Positions 10,373 to 24,424 of a stretch of DNA of 64,000 nt are shown here, one piece after another (positions within the stretch are counted from its first letter, which is position 1; every line of letters starts with the position of its first letter). Under the pieces are notes generated by a model. It saw only the letters and a list, made by a program, of their open reading frames with translations, searched no databases and was not told where the DNA came from. Where the stretch lies: contig OX463783.1 in assembly GCA_949825025.1 (NCBI GenBank), positions 17,581,628 to 17,645,627 of the forward strand. Reading direction: 5' to 3'. Made by a program: the position numbers and the translations under genes. The stretch comes from Siphlonurus alternatus (Eukaryota > Arthropoda > Insecta > Ephemeroptera > Siphlonuridae).

Positions 10373-12065
10373 TTAAAATGATTTTTGGGTTACTAGACCC
10401 TAAATTTTAAAATGTGCATCCCTTTGTTTCTGAAAGCTGAATTTCCAGATAATCATATAAGGTCCTAATTATAAATGTGTAAATGTATAAATAAATAAAT
10501 GTGTGCATATTATATATTTTGATCAAGGTGATGTTTATTTTAAAGTTTTTAAAATTCCTTTAAAAAATCAATTTTTTTTAACAAAATATACGGAAATGTT
10601 GGATGTATAATAAATCACGTAAAAAAAATCATTTAAAAAATTAAAATGAGTCACAGTTTACAAATTCAAAATTTAAAAAAATCAACCATGAAAACTGCTT
10701 TAAAAATTCAAGTACACATTTTTTATGCTTTTTTTTTCACATATACGAAATGAATAAAATTTTGTTGTAAAGGTCATGTTTTTACAATAAAAGTATTATG
10801 TTAAAAAATTTCACTTTACACGGATTTACAAAGTGCAAAGACATGGAACAAAACATGCGAGTGTTGCACTCGATTGCATTTTATTTACACGATTCATTGC
10901 ATCTATGCTGTTTATGTTACAATATTGTGTATGTATATATATATAACATTCCAAATTGAACTGGATAAAATTGTACGTAACCTTCAATATGTTACATGTT
11001 ACTTGTCACGTATACCTTATGTCATTAAGGATTAAAATATAATTACATTAAAGTTCATATTCAATGTATATTCTCCAAAAAATCAGCTTTACAAACAATC
11101 AGATTTCTGTTACAGAGCATTTGATAGGTAGTACAAAGTTTTATTATTATAATGAAGAAAAACATTACATTGCAAATTTATAAATAATAACAAAAATATA
11201 TACATCCGTACATCTGTACATATATAGTAAAAAATATAAATAGATTAGACAGCAGCAAAAAAAGTGGACTTTGCTATTGTATGGACAAGTTTGTAACATT
11301 TTTTCTATAGCTTAAAATACAGTCAAATTAGTTTTATGATAAAATTGGGTGTATAATTTTTCTATTGTTTTGAATTTAGAAAATTGGAAAAAATATCTGT
11401 ATTCAAAATTGCTGACCCCCCTTCCCTCTAAAAAAAATATTAACAAAAGCATTAAAAATTATCTAAGAGATTCCAAAGACAATATAAAATTAAATTGACT
11501 ATACTATATGAATAGCCTTTTGATGACCAAATTTAGAACATGATATTGAATTTTATTCATATCAAAATAACCTTAATCATATTGTATTAATTTTATAAAG
11601 CAATCAGAGCTTTATATTTATAAATTTAATAGAGGTAGATTTCTATGTCCTATTGTTACTTGTCACTATTATTTTGTTATTGTTTTCTCGATTCACTGTT
11701 TGTAAACAAAAACTTGTATATTGTTAGTTGCAAAAAGCCTTGGATATTCTATATAAAAGTGAACCTGAAATTCGGCACGTAATTTATTCGGAAGATGAGA
11801 GAGCATCAAGGTTTTTAGTACTTTCAGATTTCGTAGCAGCAGCTCAATTGAAAACAAAATTATTGACTCTCCTGAATTTATTTGAGCAAGCATTCACAAA
11901 ACATTAATTTATTCTTGGCACCAATTAAAGGGTTAAAAAAAAGAGGTTTTAAATTAAAATTAGATGGGTTTTATGGTGATAAAAACTGTGTGCTAAATCA
12001 AATAGTGTGAATAATTGTGTGATATTATTTTTTTATGGTTCTACTTTTATACATATATATATTCA

Positions 12066-12121
12066 TTATTATAATCAAGAGTACGTTTTTATGCAGTATG
12101 TAATAGTCTTGATTATAATAA
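12066..12121. repeat. short hairpin
   Basis: 'ttattataatcaaga' and its reverse complement 'tcttgattataataa' face each other across a loop of about 26 bases. The stem is AT-rich and there is no T-run or gene context to suggest function. Confidence 0.5.
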
Positions 12122-15100
12122 AGTATGTAATTTGAATTTTATTAAAAATAATAACGTTACATAACTTTGTCTATATTAATTTGATTCTTCTGATTAATAC
12201 GCGCTTTGAACATCCGTATAATGTGTTGTTTTTTGTATAGGTTTAGGTAATATATGGAAAATTTCAGAATATAATTCAATTTTATGAGCTAATTAAGAAA
12301 TTAGGAACTTCAATCGACATTATTTATAACGTCTAAGGACCCATAATTTTTCATTTTTCCATTGTATTTCCCAGCAACTGTATCAATATAGATAATTATT
12401 TATAAAACTGATATTATTTTTATCATCTCTTATTAATCAGTGCTAAAAATTTAGAAGTTAAGTTTAAATCCATACAGGCCGGTGTATAACAGGTATTATA
12501 TAAATCAGATTTGACAATTTGAATAGATTTGGAGATACCAACAGGCAGTGACTTGCAGTAGTATTTTTTGTTCCCCAAATGATCAAACGTCATTATTACA
12601 CGTAGCTAATAATTATTATAAAATCTATAAATCCCTGGTGAAAAAAGAATGTCAATAGCAGTTTTTGATCTCGTCCACAAGTAATAATTAGTAAGCAAAT
12701 TTGATCGCCAGAGCCTCTAATATAAATAATAAATATTTTAAATTATTTTTGTTCATTGACTTAATCTTAATCAAATATCTTCATTTGAATTCATAATTCA
12801 AGCATTTAATTCTAATATTTTATATTATTCAATACTTAAATTATGCAGTTGGTAATTTCTTATAATCACTTTTCTTTTTATAAAAATATCATTGCAATTA
12901 ATTACATAATGATTAAAAACAAACAAGCAATTAATAATAAATTTGTAATACAAATTAAAACAACAAAATAGCTTGTTAGTATATTTTATAATTTGTTGTA
13001 ATTCTCACAATATGCTTGAGTGAGTATAATGCAAGTGCAGTAGGGCAAATAACCAGGTTAAGTAACTTCGTATCGTGTATAAATCAAACACGACCAAGTC
13101 AATACAACAGCCGCCGATTGAAAGAAAAAGTTAAAGCTAGGGAAACCGTAAAATAATATATAATATTGTTGTTATAAAATATGGCCTTAACAATTTTTAT
13201 TAGTATAATAATGAAAAGATAACTTTTTTACATTTATATAAAAAATTAATATGTATTAATAATGCAATAATTATGCAATTATTTAATTATATTTTATGAA
13301 GAAAATGATGATGAACATGCAAAAAAAAATAAGTATTATACTATAGTATAATTATTACAATTGTATTTGTAGTTTTATTGCTAAATGATTGCAGAATAAG
13401 AAGTAAATTACTTATCATTGACCTTATTTTTCTATAGCCATAATAGCATGCAAGTGTATAAGGTACCTCACATATAGTTTTTTCTGATCAAATGGATTAG
13501 ATTTTGTAATCAATATAATTGGATAAAGTTTTGTTTATTATATTTCTTATAAGGTCGTTTATTGTATTTAAATTAATAGTAATTAGAAACTCAATTACAT
13601 AAATTTAGAATGTGTCTGTGTGTGTATATGTCATGATAAAATCAACATTTCTTTAAGCATTGTATTGAATATAACTTTCAGTGAAATATGAGAGGTAATT
13701 ACTAATTATTTATTAATTACTTACAGACAATTGAGTATATTATTTATTAAAGGTTATTTTATTTCATATAAAAAATTATACGTATTTGCAATGTATAGCA
13801 TTCCATGTATTATTTAGGCTAAATTCAGTTATAAAAATATGATTATAGATTTAGAATAAAAAAATAAAAAGAATAATGATTTTATTCATGAATATTTTAT
13901 GTACACCTCGTAAAAGCTCAAACGTTACCCCTCTGTTTGTGGTCTTTTTTTTTTTTTTTTTTTTTCGCTGCCACAGTCTAACAGCCTAAAGAGGCTTGGA
14001 TGACGTAAAAATTACTCAGATTCAGATTGCTAGAGTGGAGATGCTCTTTTTAACTTTATTTTTTCAAACATCTCTTTGGCTCATTTCTTAATATATACAA
14101 TTTTTTTTTAAATAACTTTCTTGCTGTCCCTATGTGTACACTCAATGCAAGCTTCTATTTCCACGCAGCAGGTTCTTTGACGCTCACCATTCAACCGTCA
14201 TAACCGCGACGTCGATGTAATAACATTTTTCATTGAGGAGCAAGCGCAGCAAAGCCAGAGCAAAGCACTCCAAGAGCTAGAATAAACAATATTTTACCAT
14301 ATTGCATAAATTATATAAAGCACTGATTTATTCAGAATTTTAAGTGTATTTTTTAAAAAAAAATTGCAATATCACTGGCAAATTAATGAAATTTAGAAAC
14401 TTTTTACCAATGAAATAAACAAAATCGTTTATTAAAAACATCTTCACTTAAATTGTGCTTAAAAAGTGGGTGCATGGGTAAATACGGTCTATTCTCAAAA
14501 ATGGATCTAAAAGAAGAAGGCAAAATGCTTACAACTTCGGTTCGTTATAAACAAACAAACAAACCCTGACTCTGAGATTATGGGAGAAGTACAGTAAATT
14601 TTAATACTCAAAATCAATACTGCAGCTGCCCTAAATTTAAAAACTATGTTTTTAAATAAAATATTTTTTTTATATAAATCTAAATTCAATTTAAAAAATA
14701 TTACAAAATATTAATCTTTGCAAGAATTTTATTTCATATTTAAATAAATTGAAAGTAAATTGCAAGTAATAAAATTAAGTTATCAAAGAAATATTAAATT
14801 ACAAAACACCTGGTACTTACTTAATAATTACGTGTATTCTAAGTATAAATTTTTTTACAACCATACATTAAATATTTTATAACATCATGTTAAAAGGCGG
14901 ATACAGTCATATCTCTTTGAGTATCGTGATATTATATTACATATAATTATTATAGATTAACATCATGTACTATTACAATCATAGGTATAAATTTAATGTT
15001 GATAAAGGGTAATACAAATTTTAAATTTTTAATATTAAAAATAAAAATTAATAATTAAAATATAAAAATTACAAAATTATTCATGATATTTACGATATTG

Positions 15101-15304
15101 CTTACTGTATTTCTGAATATATTCCACAGATGGCATTGTTAGTATTACCTGTATTTCTACATTGTAGAGCTGGAATGAAAGCGCGGGTGGCTGTAGGGGA
15201 CCATGAGTCACGGAGTCACCAGCCATATCGGCCATCAATCAAACCTTAGCGGAACGCTCTCTTGTATGAACAAGGACAAATTATTGACACATTTATATCT
15301 ATAC

Positions 15305-15490
15305 TTTGATTAATTAAATTTGTAACCGGAAGTAGACGGAAGTTTAAGTTTTTAGACATATTTGTAATCTTCAAACCCTTCTCCTGGAAATATAGACATC
15401 TAAAAAATAAAAATGTTTGATTTAGATAAAAAAAAATGCACTTCCGGTTAACTTCCGATGAATTTTTATATTAAATTAATTGTAATGTAA
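15305..15490. mobile_element. diverged copy of the CCGGAAGTAG MITE
   Basis: 'aaccggaagtagacggaag' at 15324-15342 is inverted at 15440-15458 as 'cttccggttaacttccg'. Outside the block the right side has 'tattaaattaattgta' and the left 'tttgattaattaaatttg', matching the outer part of the 7843-8061 copy. The interior differs. Confidence 0.7.
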
Positions 15491-15964
15491 TATATTGGTT
15501 AGATCATCGTTGATTTTTATATTTGAAAGTGAACTCTAATCCTTTTATTTCCTTCTAGATGTTATGGAAAGTATATATTATATAATTTTTTTTGTTTATC
15601 TTGTTCATTACCAATAAATAATTACTCAATAAAGTTACACCTAAATTGTTAAGTTTCTATGGGCCTTCAATTGGATATTTTTTTAATGCTTTACATGCAT
15701 AATTATACAGTTTAAGGTAATAATGAAGTAATTTTTATTGAAAAAAAGTTGAAAGTAAAGTACGAATGGCAACGCAATTTTATTAAAAAATAGTAATTTA
15801 TTGAAATATTTAATACAATATAGATGGTGAAATACTTTGTGAAATTTAGTGCATTATTATATCCGAGACACAACGAAATTTACCCCTCTTCCTCATTTAC
15901 TGCAGTTCCAATTAAGAGACGAGAGTTTTATATTTGCAATTTTGGGGGGGGGGGGGGAAAAAAA

Positions 15965-16290
15965 CAGGAGGTGTGGCGCAGTGCGCTTGAGACCGGGTCT
16001 CGTCAGACCACCGAAGTCAAGCAACGCCAAGCGTGCATGGCTAGTAGTTGGATGGGTGATCATTTTTAACAAAAACCACGTTTCCCACCCACGGGTAAAT
16101 CGTTACGCTTTTCCACTATGTGGTTCCCCTGGCTTTGGACTTCCGGTTCATTGACAAAAGCTGTAGCGGCCATCTTGGCTGAGGTTTCCACGTTTCTCTC
16201 AGTCGCAGGCAAATGCCGGGATGGATTGGAGGCCGTGGCCGCCCCCGTTCCGGAAGAGCCCGCGAAACGCTCAAGAAGTTAGGGGTTTCG
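15965..16290 (+). mobile_element. 5S rRNA-derived SINE (SINE3-like)
   Basis: The head at about 15969-16062 resembles 5S ribosomal RNA: 'gaccgggtctcgtcagacca', 'ccgaagtcaagcaacgcc', then 'gctagtagttggatgggtga'. These correspond to the 5S loop region and the internal promoter (box A, intermediate element, box C) used by RNA polymerase III with TFIIIA. The 5S similarity stops after 'gggtgatc', and an unrelated body follows with the family core 'ctgaggtttccacg', 'caggcaaatgccggg', 'ggccgtggccg' and the tail 'gaagttaggggtttcg'. This head-plus-body layout defines a 5S-derived SINE, not a true 5S gene. A run of 13 or so G (about 15943-15957) precedes it. The body gives the family identity of the truncated copies elsewhere in the window. 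Confidence 0.85.
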
Positions 16291-16394
16291 AAAGGTTTGG
16301 TATTTCAAAGTAGAATATAATTAGTAAGTAAAAGTACCCAATAGGGTTTGATTAAAGAAAAAAAACACAGTCTAGCCATCCCAAAAATGTTAAC

Positions 16395-16462
16395 ATTCAC
16401 CACGCCTCTATAGACTGCGTGATAACAAAGTTCGTGCTGTCCCGAGGTGCACATATCATGCT
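16395..16462 (+). repeat. short dispersed repeat, partial
   Basis: 'cacgcctctatagactgcgt' with following 'tcgtgctgtcc' matches the order at 53262-53330. It lies about 100 bp after the SINE. Confidence 0.5.
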
Positions 16463-17919
16463 AAAGTGAATGATATATATATATTTTTTTTTTAATATGG
16501 AATATTCCCACCGTAAAGATATTTATAGCCTTTGTAAACTTTTAAAATAAGATGTAAAATTCTAATAATAAAATTGAGTAATCTGGTTCTTTCATAAAAA
16601 TCTATGAATTTCAATTTATTTTATTCGTTCAATTCCAGATACATTTATGCATAATGTATTAATATCAATTAAATGCATGGGCTAAAAAATCTATGACATA
16701 TCCTTTAAGAATAATAATAATTTTATGCTATTTTTTATTTGATGTGTTGTTCTTTCCTTTCTAAGAAAAATTATACTTTGAGTGACATTGCTAATTTTTT
16801 GCTATTAACATTGCTAATTAGTTAATTTGATGTTGTTTATATTATACTCTCCTTCCTTTCAAAGAAAAATATATTATATTTTGTTTGGTTTTTCACCCGT
16901 TTTGCATTTATAAATTCATAAGACAATAACGGTTAACGGTGTGTATGGCACAAAGATGGAATACAAATACTCAATTTACATTTCATGACTTTGTGATCTT
17001 TTCTTCCGTGGAAGATCAACCACGTGATCACCTTGAAAAGTGACAAAATGTGGAGCTGCCAAGAAGATTTTCGTGCCAAAATATTGACCGTGGTCGCTGG
17101 AATCACACAATCCTGTACTTCACAAAATTAAACGTTGTCTGCGTAGTGTAGGAGCCTATTTATTTTTTATTCATAAAAACAGACATATAATTATTACATA
17201 AAAATATATTGTAACCCCTATTAAGAGTTTAAAAAAACTCGTAAGCGTGAAACGTTAGTTTCATCAATTTTTATCTTGTGACAAACTAGATATCAATATG
17301 TAATTATATATTATATTTATAATTTAAAATAAATGCAGCACCAATATAGGAATAATAAAATATTTATATAGTAAATGTACATAAATTACAATACAATACA
17401 CAATACATGAAATATAATAAATTGGTGAACATTATATTTCCAAGAAAGCTCAGAATAACTGAATTAATTACATACATATATATATTAATATGATAAAATA
17501 AAGAAAATAATAATAATGACGTACATAATTTAGTTAAAAATTATTGTTATATTCATAAGATTATACGAAAAAAAAGACATAAACAGATGATATTCTAGAA
17601 GCTTTTAAATTTAGAAGTAAAGTTTTACTTGTCAAAGGAAAGCAATAACTCTTGTACAAATAATTTAAAATATTTTCTAGATTCGAGTCTAATATCCATA
17701 TCCAATTTATGAATTATTAGTAAAACTGCTAGTACTTAGAAAATCTTACTTTTAAATGCTATATTAATAATATCCTATAAGATAATATGGTAAAGCTATT
17801 AATTCAGCACATGACAATCTGCACACTTTTTGTTTTACATATTATCAAATTTCTTAATATATGCCATTTAAAATCCCTTATATTAAAATAAACCACGCAG
17901 TGTCGTCAGTAATGTTAAT

Positions 17920-18051
<132 letters not shown>

Positions 18052-18154
18052 CTTAATTCTTTGTTTAATTAATTTAAAATTTCTACTTATTATCTTACTA
18101 TAAGCCTCAGCGACTCAGCTATTCAAAACCCCTACTCATTCGTATTACAGGTAT

Positions 18155-18215
18155 GATAACAAATTCACTCCAGCATTTACATGCGACTGAGAAAACCGTG
18201 GAACTTAGGATGGCA
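18155..18215 (-). repeat. SINE-body relic
   Basis: 'cactccagcatttacatgcg' followed by 'actgagaaaaccgtggaac' and 'aggatgg' is the reverse complement of the family core (tgg-tcc, ttccacgg-tttctcagt, aaatgctgg). Confidence 0.5.
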
Positions 18216-19600
18216 CACAGCTACTTTTTGTCATAGACTGTTGCAAATTACATGATCTAAAGCCAAATTTTTTTTTTTAAAATAATATTTCTTGCAAACA
18301 ATGAATACAACAAAAGTTATAAATGTAACGAGTGATCAGAACATCACCTGTTAATGCAATGATTTTAATTTTGATGAAAAAAAGCATTACATAAGTATTT
18401 GTATACTGGATAAAACCAGATATATCTGATATATAATATACATTTAAAAATAATATTCTGTAAATCCATACGAAAATAAACAAAATAATTATAAGATAAT
18501 AAATAATAAGAAACCATAAGGGTACTTACCATAAAAACAATAAAAGTATTAACTACCTACGTCATATCTTTTAAATTGCAATAAATTTAGAAGACCTTAT
18601 TACTTTTTTACACATCTTATAATAAAAAGTGTTAAAAAAAACTTTAAGTCTAGTCAAACTTGTTTCTTATTAACCTATAGGGGCTAACGTATAACTAAAA
18701 TATGAATTATTGTACAGTGATGAGAATTTTGCAGGGGAAAGCTGACACGTGTGACGCACACGTGGATATTCTCACTTCAAAGATTCCCTCTATTTCTCTC
18801 CATGTCAAATTCGAGGTACATCTTTACACATTCACAGAATCTCTAATGACGTCACACTTGTCAATGACCTCAAAATATGACGTCATCATTGTTGTCATTT
18901 ATTATGTAAACCTGTTTATTTTTATTTTATTGAAAGGGGATTCCCTTTTTCCTTTCAACTTTAACACAGATTTCTAAGAAAATTATATTGATGTTCTGAA
19001 TTTGACAAGAAATGTAAGTTAAATTTATTGAGGATAAGAACTACATGAAATTATGTAATTGTAATACAATACTAAATTCTGAGCTGTAATTTATTTAATA
19101 TTAAGATCAGATTTTCTCTCAATAATTTGTTTAGTGCATAACTATAATATTTTATATACCATAATAAATTAATTTTCTCTGTTCTTGTGATGAAAATTAC
19201 TTCCATACATGAAAACATACTTAGAAGTAGCCACAAGGAAAATAATTATAATTTTAATTACTCCAATTTCTTCACTAATATTTAATGACAAAACGTTGAC
19301 TTATGATCTGTTTTTTTTTTTTCAGGAGAAAAAATTATCCCAGATGGTTATAATTTTATATAATATAGACATAGAAAATAATATGTGCAAAACTAGAGGG
19401 ATAAACAATCTTTACAAAATAAATATAATGAATGCAATAAAGCAAACAAAATGTAACAATTCATGTTTTTTATTGCATGCAAACATAGCTGAATTACTTA
19501 AATGCTCAATTTTTGTCAGATATTTTATGTATCTCGAGTACAAGCTTTACGCCATGATACAATTTCCTTATAATAAATTTTTATTTCATCCTGTTATACT

Positions 19601-20466
19601 GAATCGCGGAAAAAAAACCCTCGGAAAAAAAAACCTTGTATTAAAAAACCCTTGAAAAAAAAACCCTAGGAAAAAAAACCCTCGGGGATAAAAAAACCCA
19701 CGGAAAAAAAACCCTTCGCTGAAGGAGCAGCCCCAAGGAGCATTCGTGGCGTAGTAGCGCGGTAGCGAGGTTTCACGGTGTGGGGAGCTCATCAAAATGT
19801 AGAAGTCTACGCGGCGATGTTGTGGAAGTTAACTATTATCTGTATTGTGTATAGTAATTCCAACTGTGTTTTTTGTTAAAAATTATTTTAAAAACATTTT
19901 TTCTAACTTCGAATATTATATATTGGATATAAAATAATTAAAATAAAAGAGTAATAAAACAAAAAAAGTCGTCGTCCTACTCGTATTATTATTATATAAC
20001 ATATTATAGACATAAAATGAACATTTGAAAATTATAATATCTAATAGGTTCAGTGATTCAATAATTATTATTAACATGACTAATGAGACTAATCAGATAT
20101 ATGATATCTTATGTATAATATATATTATTGGAACATATATAATGATAATCTGTCAAAATAGGAAAAAAAAAAAATGAAGATTATAGGCAAGCTTTAACTT
20201 AAAAATGCCGCAGCGCCGCATTCTGACATCGCTTCGTCCGTAAGGTTTGTTAGGAGAAAAATCTTATTGATTTTTTCATTCAAATTCTATGCTGCACAAA
20301 ATCTCGAATATTTTTTACTACGCCACGAATGCTCCTTGCAGTCCTTGCAGCGAAGGGTTTTTTTTCCGTGGGTTTTTTTATCCCCGAGGGTTTTTTTTCC
20401 TATGGTTTTTTTTCAAGGGTTTTTTAATACAAGGGTTTTTTTTCCGAGGGTTTTTTTCCGCTTACC
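19601..20466. mobile_element. 866-bp element with long stepped inverted ends and apparent 8-bp target duplication
   Basis: The left end (about 19601-19760) consists of short modules of A7-9 followed by CCC and a variable triplet (CGG, TTG, TAGG, CGGGG). The right end (about 20313-20466) is its inverse, so the arms pair over some 150 bp, including an inner GC-richer block 'gaatgctccttg'. The octamer GTTATACT lies immediately outside both ends (19593-19600 and 20467-20474), which looks like a target-site duplication. The interior is AT-rich with no transposase-like ORF. An 8-bp duplication fits hAT- or P-like transposases acting in trans; the superfamily is inference only. The very end bases of the two arms match imperfectly (GAATCGCGG against GGTAAGCGG). 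Confidence 0.8.
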
Positions 20467-20474
20467 GTTATACT

Positions 20475-22465
20475 TGTAGTCAACAAATTTACTTACAATT
20501 AATTTAGAACACATTTTTAATTAATTTTGGTATATAAACATAAATCGAGTTACAGTTGCAGAAAGAGGAAAAAATTATTATAAGGAAAAAATTTAAATAA
20601 AATTATATCATATCAGATTCAGTCATGCAAATATTTTAAGTCTAATTCAATATTGAGTATCAAAAAACATTAAAACAAAAGTGAAAATACAACTCGAGGT
20701 CCTTTATTCATTATTTTATATAATACAATCATGTTTTTAAATATAATTGTATGCTTGGTCATTGCCACCTAACACTCTGATGTTATGGTGTGTATTACAA
20801 GCGCGTTTTAATAGAAAAAAAAATGACGAGGAGTTGAGAACACCATTGATAACGACCTTGAAACGTCTAAACCTTGATGGCAAATCACTTATCTGTATCT
20901 CTATTATTATTATTACTGTACTAGGATGTGGAACAAATTATTTTAATAGACAAGAAAGGTGAGATGTCAATGTACAGTACATTGTAATTTTCTTGTTATT
21001 TTAAAAATTAAAAATCATGGTTGCACCTCCGAGGTTTTTTTCTTAGGTCATCAAGAGGAAAAAAAATGTGACTGCTGGTTGAGTGTGAACAGCATGGCCA
21101 CTTCCTTGCCCGGTTCATGGGTGTTTTCGCACATATGGACTGCATGGTCTTTTTACTTCCCCCCCCAATGCAATTGTGCATTTCTCGCTAGTAAATTAGT
21201 CCCAAGGGAGACAGATCCAAGGATTGCACTTAATATATACATATACAGTATATTTTCAATTTTTTTTTATTTCGATCATAGGCTGTACAGCATGGATCAC
21301 GTCAATTATTACATTAAATATGTAACATACTTAATTCTAATTGATTTTTTTCTTGTTTTGCTTTTTGTAATTAGAACCATAAAGAAATTTATAAAAAAAT
21401 TTACTGTGAATAGCTTTTATATATTATTTGCTCAATGTGTCAATATCATTTAACTATTACAAACCATAATGAATTGTCATCTCAGTGCGTAATATCAGTT
21501 GATATTTACAAATTATGATAAAATAATACAATGTTTACAGCTGGATTATATAATGTGCTTTTGTAGGATGACAATGAACTGTGTTATTGTTTTTTGTATT
21601 ATTTGTTTGTTGTTGCTGTCGTTTTTGAAGATTTTGTGTATCTAACGTGCTTTTATCGTTTTGTACAATCGAAGAGCAAATAATTATGATTTAAATGTAT
21701 TTAGTGTGTGTACAAATCAAATAGAGATCTGATTTAGAAAATTAAAATATTTTTCAATTTTATTAGGAAATAGAGATCTCTCTATTTTGACATTGCATAT
21801 GAATTGCATAAAATTTTATAATAATTAATATTTAAAGCCGAAATGTTATGTTCAAAATTCATTTGTCATGAAATATACTTGACTCTTAAACAAAATATAT
21901 AGAAGAGAACATGAAGATATTTTTATTACGCAAAACGTCTAATAGAAAATTAATTTGCAGGAAAATATACTTTCACAAAAACACAGCTTCAACATAAATT
22001 AGATAATGTAAATTTTAAGTCATTTATGACTTGCAACTTTTTATAAAACAAACACTATATCTTTTAGATAATTCTTTAATAAATAAAATTTGAAATAGAA
22101 ATTTTCGTAAATAATTTTAAAATTCTAGACTACTGCTATTTTTATGTCATAAAACACAAAGTAATTTCATATATTTTTTGACATGAACTGTTACTTAAAT
22201 AAAACCTTTTATTTTACCCAACAAAAATCTTAAAGCAAATCAATTTTACTATGCATCCTTCAAGAAAATATAAAATCATGCACAACCAATTCAAGAACAT
22301 TAATTTATATTACGAGCCCTTGATTCAAAATATAAGACTGCATTATTAGATAGAGATAAAAAACAATCACGGTCATTAAATATTTTAGATTGTACGGAAA
22401 TAAGTACCTTTAAAAATTCATTAGTAAAAAAATAATCATTTAATACGAAAGTGAATATTTTTACA

Positions 22466-22500
<35 letters not shown>

Positions 22501-24225
22501 AGAACTATGAACTCAAATATAAAAAGCTATTAGTATATAATAATAATATAGCTTTAGGTCTATTATATTAACCAAGGTTTATGAAAAGTAACAAATACCG
22601 TACAATAACCTTGTGTGTATAGTATATTAAAAAAATTAACTTGATAAATTATATTATATCTATGACTCATTGTTATAAACTATATTAGAAGCCACAATAA
22701 TGTTAAGCTTACAATTCACATATTAGTTAGAAAATCAAGGTTAAATTAATATTGTTCTTGTAGAAAAAAAATATTTAGCTTTTGATTATTACTAAGCAGC
22801 ATTATTTACAGTTATTTGCTTACGAGACTAGACATTTTTTTTTACTATATTTACTATAGAAATGTAAAAATAACTCTTTTAAACTCTTCAACAATGGTGA
22901 TAGTGTTATACGGTACAATGAATGGTATAAAAAAACAGCTGGACAATACTTAATAGCTATTTTAAATTTGTTATTTTAGTTTGAGTGTCTCTTTCATGGA
23001 CAGATTGGGATGAATATATAAAATTATAAATATAGTACTTTTTAATGTGAATTTAAGAATATTATTGCATCAATCTACATATATCTAATTAATTGTAGGT
23101 AAATATTGCAGTTAAATTGTGTGCACGTTAAATTTAAAATAACTTCCATCGTACGTGTCCTTCCAGTCCCAGCATTGCAAAGCTTGGTAAAACACATGCA
23201 GACTATGAGATAGATTTTTTTACAAATATAAACGATGAAAACTGCATTAAGTTATGACTTCTTTATTTGAACAGTTATTTGCATAAAAATTTAATTATAG
23301 CACCAAATTTAAGCAGCCATTAAGATTATGCTTAAAATAATATTGACTTGACAATATTTGCAAGTTATTTATTTAAATTGATAAAATAATTTTTTCAGCA
23401 AAACCTTTCGTCTAAATTTCGTCTAACTCTTAATTAAAAAGTGCATTACAGGATAATTCCCTGCACAGTATGTATAGTGACAGTATACGTAAAATGACAC
23501 TGCTACTTGAAATGGCTGTCATGTATTATTATTTTCTTATTTCATGGAATCTAAACCTTGAATAAATACATTTCATGATGTCTCGATTGACAAGAACAAA
23601 CAGTTCGTACATACGACTATTTAATATTTCCTCCTTTCTTTCCATGTACTTAGTGTTTTAATCTTCACATATTATGACAAGTGACGTGTTAATGTATCTC
23701 GTTAGATTCTTTACGAGCAAGTCTTGAGTATTTGCCGGATTAAAAATATTTATTAATTTATTTTCAGACTATAATAATGTTAATTAAAAATCAATGAACA
23801 TTAAAATTCCATAAATTAAATATTATGCAGACTAATATAATTTTTGATTATGCTATTCGATGATATTATTTTCAGCTGCTGTCATGATATTAATTCACAA
23901 ACCAATTTAATAAATGTTAATTTAAATTAATTTTATTCTTATAAACATTTACAACAGTACGTAAAACCGACCAAGGTTTTACAATAATTGGTCGCTATGC
24001 AGACAATTTATAATAATAATCTTCAATATAATTTTCAAATATAAAATAATGATAATTGAATTTAATGCAGTATCATGAATATTATATATATAATACTCTG
24101 ATCATTGATATTTTATAATATCAATTATAATATCAATTTAATATGTTTAAATTTTATAACATGATAATTCAGGACATCAAAAAGACAAAAAAAAAATAGC
24201 AACATTTGAGAGAAACTAAAATTAT
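20475..24225. other. AT-rich intergenic stretch
   Basis: No gene is supported. A patch at 21010-21220 is GC-richer ('cagcatggccacttccttgc'); no domain or RNA was recognised. A pure T run of about 27 lies at 22468-22494. Confidence 0.5.
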
Positions 24226-24392
24226 TAATGGGCGCGATTCACGTATCAGTTAGCCAGGTTTTAACCACGTTTTATAGCTTAACCACGTTTAAACTATACC
24301 TGTTTTACGTGTTAAATCACCTGGCTAAACGTGGTTAAGCTAAATGTGGATAAAAAACTGGATAACTCGACTTTCGTGAATCGCCCCCATTA
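24226..24392. mobile_element. 167-bp MITE with GGGCGCGATTCACG ends
   Basis: TAATGGGCGCGATTCACG at the left faces CGTGAATCGCCCCCATTA at the right. The inside contains further inverted blocks ('gccaggttttaaccacg' against 'cgtggttaagc'). No coding capacity. A TTA-type duplication at the ends is possible but not distinct from the TIR. Confidence 0.8.
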
Positions 24393-24424
24393 AAACCTGC
24401 ACCTTCGATTGATGTACACTTCTG

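Larger units (their letters stand above)
9295..15300. other. AT-rich intergenic stretch
   Basis: No coding exon is supported. The stretch contains the dispersed repeat near 10285, the hairpin near 12066, a poly(T) run near 13947-13966, and a less AT-rich patch at 14130-14285 and 15175-15265 for which I see no identifiable feature. Confidence 0.5.

Noticed and set aside
15969..16062. A functional 5S rRNA gene
   Set aside because: Similarity to 5S stops before the 3' end and is joined to a SINE body found elsewhere without it; the 5' part is also diverged.
16927..17050. Short open frame beginning MAQRWNTNTQ
   Set aside because: Only about 36 codons, no splice sites or recognisable domain; consistent with chance in a less AT-rich patch.
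19586..20507. Phe-rich frames across the A/T-tract arms
   Set aside because: They arise from the stepped A-tract/T-tract modules of the inverted ends on either strand; no domain.
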